In this document: piece after piece, positions 1-4,701 of the stretch
Layout: each line of letters begins with the position of its first letter
Numbering within the stretch: position 1 is the stretch's first letter
Assembly: GCA_013329455.1 (NCBI GenBank)
Contig: DUKF01000267.1
Span: 1-7,451 of the forward strand
Length of the DNA: 7,451 nt
Source: Methanotrichaceae archaeon
GTDB lineage: Archaea > Halobacteriota > Methanosarcinia > Methanotrichales > Methanotrichaceae
Direction: 5' to 3'
Program-made: the position numbers and the translations under genes
Notes under the pieces: model-generated
What the model saw: only the letters and a program-made list of their open reading frames with translations
Told to the model about the DNA's origin: nothing
The model's database searches: none

Positions 1-486
1 TGTCCTGACTACATCAACTTCACCAAGGAAGCCGAGTTCGAGTACATGCCCGTGAGCTACCAGACCGGCACCTACGACCAGAAGTGGATCGAAAAGCTCT
101 GCGTCCAGAACTACTACATCGGAGCCGTCGTGGTCGAGATGTACACCCACGCCGAGCACCTCCAAAAGAACACCGAGGTCAAGACCAGGAAACAGTGCTG
201 CGAGTTGGAGCCTAATGGGGCAGATGGAAGGGACAATGGAATAAAGGAGCCTTCTTGCGGATGCTGCACCGGCGCCCTTGAGGCGAACTTCAACTCCAAC
301 GTGATCGGCGTCGCTCACATCGGCTGGCTGTCTAAGGACGTAACCACCAATGACAAGGGCAGGCACGATGAGTACGGCCGAAGCGTTGAGGACCTGACGG
401 GCGTCTTCTCCATCGAGAAGTTCATCCAGCTCTGGGGCAACGACTCCTGCGGCGACGTCCAAGTTGACTGGCTCCCCTGCATTTAA
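1..486 (+). CDS. Cys-rich probable extracellular protein, C-terminal part (5'-truncated by window edge)
   Basis: The frame is open from base 1 and ends at TAA 484-486. The visible 161 residues are the C-terminal part of a longer protein; the ATG at 46 is internal and has no Shine-Dalgarno, so I do not take it as the start. There are nine cysteines (visible residues 1, 34, 66, 67, 86, 88, 89, 150, 160). Two clusters, CC at 66-67 and CGCC at 86-89, bracket a polar loop rich in Gly, Asp and Asn, which suggests disulfides or, less likely, a metal site. Aromatic residues are frequent and no membrane segment is visible. The tail motifs GRHDEYGRSVEDLTGVFSIE and IQLWGND resemble secreted hypothetical proteins I associate with Methanothrix, but I cannot name a family or a function. 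A terminator follows 18 bp after the stop, so this is the last gene of its transcript. The coding call is firm; the extracellular location is inferred from Cys content and general look, because the N-terminus is not visible. Confidence 0.85.
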   Translation, partial: CPDYINFTKEAEFEYMPVSYQTGTYDQKWIEKLCVQNYYIGAVVVEMYTHAEHLQKNTEVKTRKQCCELEPNGADGRDNGIKEPSCGCCTGALEANFNSNVIGVAHIGWLSKDVTTNDKGRHDEYGRSVEDLTGVFSIEKFIQLWGNDSCGDVQVDWLPCI

Positions 487-503
487 ATCTGAGATTGATT
501 AAA

Positions 504-550
504 CCGCCCCGAAATCGGTTGAATTTTCGGGGTGGCTCCCACCTATTTTT
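504..550 (+). terminator. Hairpin plus T-tract terminator after the Cys-rich gene
   Basis: Positions 504-514 (CCGCCCCGAAA) pair with 525-535 (TTTCGGGGTGG). This gives an 11-bp stem with one G-U pair and a 10-nt loop. The run TATTTTT lies at 544-550, eight bases after the stem. It sits just after the stop codon at 486, as expected for a terminator of the upstream gene. Archaeal termination mainly needs the T-rich stretch, so the hairpin may also stabilise the 3' end. Confidence 0.6.
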
Positions 551-608
551 ACATACGTTCATCGAAGTATCTGACGCCAACAGGAGACCCAATCTCAAAG
601 TTCCTTGA

Positions 609-818
609 AGCCCGAAGGGATTGAGGGTTGTTAGCCACGACCACATCATCTATGAAGAGATGAAGAAAGCGGCTCCCGGCAAGATCTCATTTCACGTTCT
701 CACAAATCTATCTCCGGAGAACTTCCTGCACCTCTCCAACCCCTGTCGAAAGGTTGAATTAGATGGCCCCTTTTGTAGCAGGCTGAACGAAGGTGGTTCC
801 CGTTGCAGTTGCTACTAA
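609..818 (+). pseudogene. Possible decayed gene fragment upstream of thrS
   Basis: A frame is open from 609 (after TGA 606-608) to TAA 816-818. Its central part, about 636-750, has the third-position G/C preference of the real genes here and reads as plausible protein, with segments such as HDHIIYEEMKKAAPGKISFH and TNLSPENFLHL. No start is convincing: the TTG at 621 has a purine run almost touching it, and the ATG at 660 has no Shine-Dalgarno. The last part reads as poor protein (Cys/Ser/Gly-rich) and overlaps the thrS start by 16 bp in another frame. My reading is a 5'- and 3'-eroded remnant of an unknown gene. It could instead be a small real gene, or thrS leader that is open by chance. The rest of 551-802 shows nothing else I can support. 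Confidence 0.25.
791..797 (+). promoter_or_regulatory. Shine-Dalgarno of thrS that fixes its TTG start
   Basis: AGGTGGT matches the archaeal consensus AGGTGAT at six of seven positions and ends 5 nt before the TTG at 803. The minus-strand gene starting at 3354 has the same heptamer at the same spacing, which supports both start choices. Confidence 0.7.
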
Positions 819-2740
819 TCCACTCTGATTACATCGAGTTTGAGGCCAAGAGGCCAACCCCCGTCGCCGAGAAGGTGGAGGAGGCGGAAAAGTCGGGACG
901 GCTGGAGGAGGCCCTATGCGCCTTCATCGCCGTCGAGAAGTGGGACGAGGACGACATCCCGGCGGTCGTTGCTGAGGGCGCTGAACAGATCGCCGCTGTT
1001 GCAGAGCAGGTCAAGACCAAGAGGATCATGCTTTACCCCTACGCCCACCTCAGCTCCCAGCTCTCCTCGCCGGGCGCCGCGATCAAGATTCTTCAGGGGA
1101 TGGACGAGTCCCTCAGAGAGAAGTACGAGATTGCTAGAGCGCCCTTCGGCTGGTACAAGGCATTCAAGCTGAGCTGCAAAGGCCATCCCCTCTCGGAACT
1201 CTCCCGCTCCATCAGACTCGGCGAGGGTGCTGGAGCTGCCGCCGCTTCAGCCGGGGGTAAAGGGGCGTGTGTGGGCGCTGTCAAGGCGCCAGAAAAGGAA
1301 GAGGTGGTCTCTGAAGCCCTCAAGGCCGAGGAGAAGGCAGTCTCTCACTGGAGGATAATGACCCCTGGAGGGGAGATGGTCGAACCGGAAAAGTTCGACT
1401 TCAAGGGATCTGAAAACCTCAAAAAGTTCGTCAACTACGAGATATCAAAGAGCAGGGCCGTCGAAGCCGTCCCGCCCCACGTCGAGCTGATGCGTCGTCT
1501 TGAATTGGTCGACTACGAACCAGGCTCCGATTCGGGGAACATGAGGTACTACCCCAAAGGCAGGCTGATCAAGTCGCTTCTGGAGTCTTACGTTCTGGAG
1601 AGGTCTGCAGAGATGGGGGCGATGGAGGTCGAGACGCCCATCATGTACGACATGAACCATCCCACCCTCAAAAAGTACCTGGACCGGTTCCCTGCGAGGC
1701 AGTACTCGATCGAGGCTGAGAAGAGGAGCTTTTTCCTCCGGTTTGCGGCCTGCTTCGGCCAGTTCTTGATGAGCCACGACATGACCCTCTCCTACCGATC
1801 ATTGCCCCTCAAGATGATCGAGATGACTCGCTACTCATTCCGTCGAGAGCAGCGAGGAGAGCTTGTGGGCCTGCGGAGGCTGCGGGCATTCACCATGCCC
1901 GACATGCACACCCTCTGCGCCGACATGGGGGGCGCAACCCGGGAGTTCGAGAATCAGTACGAGGCATCGATATTGGTCCTCGAAGAGGCGGGCCTCGACC
2001 TGGACGACTACGAGGTTGCGATCAGGTTCACCAAAGAGTTCTACGACGAGAACAAGGAGTTTGTAGAGGGGCTCGTAAAGATCGTCGACAAGCCGGTCCT
2101 CATCGAGATGTGGGACGAGCGGTTCTTCTACTTCGTCCTCAAGTTCGAGTTCAACTTCGTCGACGCCCTTGACAAAGCGAGCGCCCTCTCGACAGTCCAG
2201 ATCGATGTCGAGAACGCCGAGCGGTACGACATAAACTACACCGACGCCGACGGAACCTCCAAACAGCCGATCATCCTCCACTGCTCGCCAAGCGGTGCCA
2301 TCGAGCGGCTGATGTTCGCACTCCTCGAGAAGGCCCACCGGGTCTCCCAGGAGGGGAAGGTTCCGATGCTGGCAACCTGGATCTCACCGACCCAGGTGAG
2401 GGTGATCCCTGTGGCCGAGCGCCACCACGCAAGGGCCGAGGAGATCGTCAAAGATCTGGGCTTCAGGACGGACATAGACGATCGGGATGAGACCGTCGGC
2501 AAGAAGATCAGGGATGCAGGGCGCGAGTGGGTGCCTTACGTCGTCGTCATCGGCGACAATGAGCTGGAATCGGGAAAGCTCGCTGTGACCGTCAGGGCCG
2601 AGTCCGAACCGAAGAAGCCCCACAAGGTCGAGATGACAGTCGATGATTTGAAGGCAAGGATCGCCACGGAGACGGCTGGAAAGCCCTGGAAGCGGCTGCC
2701 AATGTCCGTGAAGCTCTCGGAGAGGCCCAGGTTCATCTGA
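803..2740 (+). CDS. thrS: Threonyl-tRNA synthetase, archaeal type
   Basis: Cytoplasmic class II synthetase (645 aa, normal length for archaea) that charges tRNA(Thr) with threonine using ATP. Residues 1 to about 140 form the archaea-specific editing domain, related to D-aminoacyl-tRNA deacylase, which removes serine mischarged onto tRNA(Thr). Its conserved blocks are visible: [11 protein letters not shown] at the N-terminus, H82 in YPYAHLSS, and Y118-K119 in [10 protein letters not shown] low-complexity Ala/Gly linker (about 140-165) follows. The catalytic core spans about 200-515, with motif 2 around 346-361 ([16 protein letters not shown]) and motif 3 around 498-502 (GAIER). The predicted zinc ligands C317, H369 and H493 have nearly the spacing of the E. 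coli enzyme, so threonine selection should be intact. The anticodon-binding domain is about 522-625. The start is TTG at 803: it gives the family N-terminus exactly and has a good Shine-Dalgarno, whereas the first internal ATG would delete conserved editing residues. I see no clear TATA box upstream, so its promoter is unresolved. A terminator hairpin follows the stop. Confidence 0.98.
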   Translation: MQLLLIHSDYIEFEAKRPTPVAEKVEEAEKSGRLEEALCAFIAVEKWDEDDIPAVVAEGAEQIAAVAEQVKTKRIMLYPYAHLSSQLSSPGAAIKILQGMDESLREKYEIARAPFGWYKAFKLSCKGHPLSELSRSIRLGEGAGAAAASAGGKGACVGAVKAPEKEEVVSEALKAEEKAVSHWRIMTPGGEMVEPEKFDFKGSENLKKFVNYEISKSRAVEAVPPHVELMRRLELVDYEPGSDSGNMRYYPKGRLIKSLLESYVLERSAEMGAMEVETPIMYDMNHPTLKKYLDRFPARQYSIEAEKRSFFLRFAACFGQFLMSHDMTLSYRSLPLKMIEMTRYSFRREQRGELVGLRRLRAFTMPDMHTLCADMGGATREFENQYEASILVLEEAGLDLDDYEVAIRFTKEFYDENKEFVEGLVKIVDKPVLIEMWDERFFYFVLKFEFNFVDALDKASALSTVQIDVENAERYDINYTDADGTSKQPIILHCSPSGAIERLMFALLEKAHRVSQEGKVPMLATWISPTQVRVIPVAERHHARAEEIVKDLGFRTDIDDRDETVGKKIRDAGREWVPYVVVIGDNELESGKLAVTVRAESEPKKPHKVEMTVDDLKARIATETAGKPWKRLPMSVKLSERPRFI

Positions 2741-2745
2741 GGCGC

Positions 2746-2779
2746 GATGGGGTGCTGAATCTCCCATCCTTTTCTATTT
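2746..2779 (+). terminator. Terminator of thrS
   Basis: GATGGGG (2746-2752) pairs with TCCCATC (2762-2768) to form a 7-bp stem with one G-U pair and a 9-nt loop. The T-rich stretch CTTTTCTATTT follows directly. It begins 6 bp after the thrS stop and lies between two convergent genes. Confidence 0.55.
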
Positions 2780-2787
2780 GAATCCCC

Positions 2788-2794
2788 AAAAAAA
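2788..2794 (-). terminator. T-tract terminator of the minus-strand secreted gene
   Basis: Seven consecutive A on the + strand make a T7 tract on the minus strand, 14 bp past the stop of the gene ending at 2809. No strong hairpin precedes it, but oligo-T tracts alone can terminate archaeal transcription. Confidence 0.5.
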
Positions 2795-2808
2795 GATAGA
2801 TCGGCGAC

Positions 2809-3354
2809 TCACTTGATCTTGAGGGTGCCGATCAGCTTCTCGGTGATGTTCCTGTCCGCCGTCGAGACCATGAGGACTTGAACATCTTCGTCCAGGCTCC
2901 ATGAGGCAATATCGTAAGATCCTCCACTGACCCTCAGGTCCGGTGTCGTCAGGGCGAGGACGGTCACGTTCTGGCTCTGGGGGTTGACCGCCGACCAGTT
3001 TCCGACCACCACGTCGCCATGAGACTCGACCTCCGAGATCTCGGCGCTCAGGAAGAGGTCGCTGAGGGATGCCGTTTTCATCCGCCTCATCACGTCATCG
3101 TAAACGCTGAAGATCGAGAGAAAGACCCTACCTGCCTCGGGATCGGTGCTGTTGATCATCAGGTCGTAGGAGAATATGCCTGTAGTATTGGCATCAGCCT
3201 CTGCAGCGAATACCTGGAAATCAGAAGGGATGTCCGCCGAAAATCCGCGCTCGGCGACCGTCAGCACCGTACCCTCAAGGGCCGCACCGTTCATTGTGCC
3301 TGTGAGGGTGAGGAGAAGCAACAGAGCCGAAACCATTGATGTAAAACGTTTCAT
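2809..3354 (-). CDS. Small secreted protein of unknown function, rich in N-glycosylation sequons
   Basis: The protein has 181 residues. It starts with a clear signal peptide: MKR, then a hydrophobic core through about residue 20 (SALLLLLTLTG), with likely cleavage near residues 24-25 (NGA/A). The mature part is about 155 residues, with no cysteine and no second membrane segment, so it is probably released or loosely bound outside the cell. Five N-X-S/T sequons (N56, N68, N119, N129, N169) fit a glycosylated archaeal exoprotein. The opening GFSADIPSDFQVF followed by alternating strands faintly recalls the PsbP/DcrB-like fold, but that is only an impression. I chose ATG 3354 because AGGTGGT lies 5 nt upstream, the same arrangement as thrS. 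An ATG at 3357 is also possible, and a start at 3375 would put the Shine-Dalgarno inside the gene. It has its own TATA box just past the stop of the neighbouring gene, so it is probably a separate transcript. I do not recognise a family. Confidence 0.85.
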   Translation of the reverse strand: MKRFTSMVSALLLLLTLTGTMNGAALEGTVLTVAERGFSADIPSDFQVFAAEADANTTGIFSYDLMINSTDPEAGRVFLSIFSVYDDVMRRMKTASLSDLFLSAEISEVESHGDVVVGNWSAVNPQSQNVTVLALTTPDLRVSGGSYDIASWSLDEDVQVLMVSTADRNITEKLIGTLKIK

Positions 3355-3359
3355 CATCA

Positions 3360-3366
3360 ACCACCT
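3360..3366 (-). promoter_or_regulatory. Shine-Dalgarno of the small secreted gene
   Basis: AGGTGGT on the minus strand, 5 nt before the ATG at 3354. It decides between the longer frame beginning at 3375 and the start preferred here. Confidence 0.6.
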
Positions 3367-3390
3367 ATGAATCATTTAGCTCGCAGTCTT

Positions 3391-3398
3391 TTTTATAG
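3391..3398 (-). promoter_or_regulatory. Archaeal TATA box for the small secreted gene
   Basis: The minus strand reads CTATAAAAAAG here. A start site about 25 bp downstream would fall near 3368-3370, giving a leader of about 15 nt that still includes the Shine-Dalgarno at 3360-3366. The box lies 13-20 bp past the stop codon of the preceding minus-strand gene. Confidence 0.55.
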
Positions 3399-3410
3399 AT
3401 ATCTTTGTCT

Positions 3411-4415
3411 TCAGGTCGAACATACGTCGATGGTGTAGCTCCGGCCGCTCTCGTAGTACTCGTTTGATGTGCAGGTTAGCCCTGAGCCATAGACCTTTAT
3501 CGAATGGCGTTGGTTGCCAGCAACGGAGGTCGCATAGATCCCGTCTCGCAAGTCGCCGCTCCGGCCGTCGGCTCCGACGTAAGATCCGTCGACGTAGACG
3601 CTGTACCCCTTCAGGCTGGAAGACTTTAGGGTCACCCTGGCGGATCCATAGCTTGGCGTCTGGGGGCCGGGTCCCGGCGACCAGACGGGCCAGGTTCCGC
3701 TTCTGACGTCCACCACCACGGCGTTGCTCATCTTGTCGTCGACTGAAAATAGGATCACGTATCTGCCCACCTCGTCAGCCCGGAAGGTCAATTGGCTGTA
3801 TCCCGGATAGAGGGAGTACTGCCTGGAAATCATCCTGTTTGCGGGCGTTATCTCGTAGAAGTCGGCCCAGCCCCCGCCTGAAGAGTAAGCCAGGAGCCTG
3901 AGATACGCGCCCTCCGGGACGATGGCATACCCGGTCCAGCTGCTGGCGCCCAGAATCCAGAGGCCGTTGGCCCCTGCATAGGCGAGCTGATACGCAGAGC
4001 TAGCAAGAGGTTGGCCACCAGGTCCACCCGCGAAAATTTCTGGCGCTCCCGATACATAGTACCTATCGACCTCCATCCCGCCAGGAGACGTCATGCTGAA
4101 GTATTCCGAGTACCAGGAGAACTCCGAGGTTGAAGGCCAAGTCGTTCCCTCTTCGGAGACCTCGCTGTTGTACATCTCGGGATGTTTTTCGCTTATTATC
4201 CAGGGGCCGCCTAACCCCAGCTCGAATAGACGCTCTGCCTGTCTCTCGCCAGGCTCGTATTCGAGCTGGGCAGAGGAGAGGACAATCAGCGACAAAACCG
4301 CGATAATGATACACACCGGCTTCGGCCTTGTCAATCCTCGAGATTTTTCTATCAGTCTAATTCCAGAGCGCGTATCACTGGCATGCGCTCCGCACAATCT
4401 TTTAAAACCCGACAT
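3411..4415 (-). CDS. Secreted or membrane-anchored surface protein with PEGA-like C-terminal domain
   Basis: About 334 residues from ATG 4415. After a basic stretch comes a hydrophobic segment at about 35-49 (VCIIIAVLSLIVLSSA), either a late signal peptide or an N-terminal anchor. Residues about 60-145 are polar, with many Tyr, Ser and Glu. Residues about 150-242, from NGLWI to SGTW, form a compact beta-rich domain that also seems present in the gene starting at 6891. A Pro/Gly-rich linker (WPVWSPGPGPQTP) leads to residues about 258-332. This last part has a PEGA-like pattern (VTLKSSSLKGYSVYVDGSYVG, later IKVYGSG) and two cysteines (315, 332) that could form a disulfide. The start is uncertain. 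GTG 4442 would add nine residues without a good Shine-Dalgarno; ATG 4415 has GGAG and GGGTG upstream; a TTG at 4334 would give a more normal signal peptide length but has no well-spaced Shine-Dalgarno. It is transcribed divergently from the VIT-VWA gene. Extracellular location is likely; function unknown. Confidence 0.85.
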   Translation of the reverse strand: MSGFKRLCGAHASDTRSGIRLIEKSRGLTRPKPVCIIIAVLSLIVLSSAQLEYEPGERQAERLFELGLGGPWIISEKHPEMYNSEVSEEGTTWPSTSEFSWYSEYFSMTSPGGMEVDRYYVSGAPEIFAGGPGGQPLASSAYQLAYAGANGLWILGASSWTGYAIVPEGAYLRLLAYSSGGGWADFYEITPANRMISRQYSLYPGYSQLTFRADEVGRYVILFSVDDKMSNAVVVDVRSGTWPVWSPGPGPQTPSYGSARVTLKSSSLKGYSVYVDGSYVGADGRSGDLRDGIYATSVAGNQRHSIKVYGSGLTCTSNEYYESGRSYTIDVCST

Positions 4416-4478
4416 TAACACCCACTCCACGATTTCGGCCACCTTGGCCGATCCCAGTATTCTAGGTATTCTGCGAAA

Positions 4479-4486
4479 ATATTTAA
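4479..4486 (-). promoter_or_regulatory. TATA box for the minus-strand surface gene
   Basis: The minus strand reads TTCTTAAATATTTTC, a good archaeal TATA element. A start site about 25-27 bp downstream would be near 4456, about 40 nt before ATG 4415. A copy of the hexamer AGAATA/TATTCT (4486-4491) overlaps its upstream edge, and two more lie at the predicted start site. Confidence 0.5.
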
Positions 4487-4525
4487 GAATAGCGGACTAT
4501 GGATGAACTCTTCGGTTTTTGGCAC

Positions 4526-4535
4526 TCAAGCTTGA
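4526..4535. promoter_or_regulatory. Ten-base palindrome upstream of the VIT-VWA TATA box
   Basis: TCAAGCTTGA is a perfect palindrome ending about 24 bp upstream of the TATA box at 4560, where an activator site could sit. A single 10-bp palindrome can arise by chance and no second copy was found. Confidence 0.15.
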
Positions 4536-4559
4536 AATAATAGAGATGCCGGTTGCAGC

Positions 4560-4566
4560 TATAAAG
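4560..4566 (+). promoter_or_regulatory. TATA box for the VIT-VWA operon
   Basis: TATAAAG preceded by GCAGC and followed by AGAACA. Predicted transcription start is near 4588, giving a leader of about 114 nt before ATG 4702 that contains the small leader ORF at 4636-4683. Confidence 0.45.
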
Positions 4567-4635
4567 AGAACATAGAACCCTAGTCCAGATTATTTTTGAA
4601 TATGAGCGCAATATTCTTAGCATCAGGAGGATCAA

Positions 4636-4683
4636 TTGTTAGGGATTGAAACGTTCCGGCCGCGGGCTGCGGGAGCGAAATGA
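4636..4683 (+). other. Candidate 15-codon leader ORF upstream of the VIT-VWA gene
   Basis: AGGAGGATCA (4625-4634) is an excellent Shine-Dalgarno and stands just before TTG 4636. The frame encodes MLGIETFRPRAAGAK and stops at TGA 4681-4683, 18 bp before ATG 4702 and in the same frame as the VIT-VWA gene. By contrast, ATG 4702 has only a weak purine stretch (GGGGACTGGGAA) upstream. The peptide resembles nothing I know. It may be a translated leader that recruits ribosomes for the main gene, a remnant of an older and longer N-terminus now closed by one stop, or chance. Confidence 0.3.
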
Positions 4684-4701
4684 AATCGGGGACTGGGAAC
4701 T

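Larger units (their letters stand above)
4458..4617. repeat. Cluster of four TATTCT hexamers in the divergent promoter region
   Basis: TATTCT occurs at 4458-4463, 4467-4472 and 4612-4617 on the + strand, and at 4486-4491 on the minus strand. The first two sit in a 9-bp tandem repeat (GTATTCT at 4457 and 4466). The last and the inverted copy share a longer core, TATTCTTA (4612-4619 and 4484-4491 inverted). By a rough count, a given hexamer is expected less than 0.2 times on both strands of 160 bp. The copies flank or overlap likely promoter elements, so they are candidate regulator sites. Confidence 0.35.

Noticed and set aside
711..720. Perfect palindrome TCTCCGGAGA upstream of thrS
   Set aside because: It is a single copy inside a coding-like stretch, far from any identified promoter element; chance is likely enough.
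1835..2338. 167-codon minus-strand ORF inside thrS
   Set aside because: This is a shadow frame of the highly conserved ThrRS catalytic core; its composition mirrors the antisense of that gene.
4093..4506. 137-codon + strand ORF opposite the start of the minus-strand surface gene
   Set aside because: It is antisense to a better gene with signal peptide and recognisable domains, and would run through the divergent promoter.
4638..4652. GTTAGGGATTGAAAC resembles the 3' end of many archaeal CRISPR repeats
   Set aside because: I found only one copy, with no spacing pattern, no second repeat and no cas gene. The bases also fall inside the candidate leader ORF.
4681..4683. Readthrough of the in-frame TGA to join the leader ORF with the VIT-VWA protein (for example as selenocysteine)
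   Set aside because: The ATG at 4702 starts an ideal signal peptide, an upstream extension would spoil it, and I see no clear SECIS-like hairpin.
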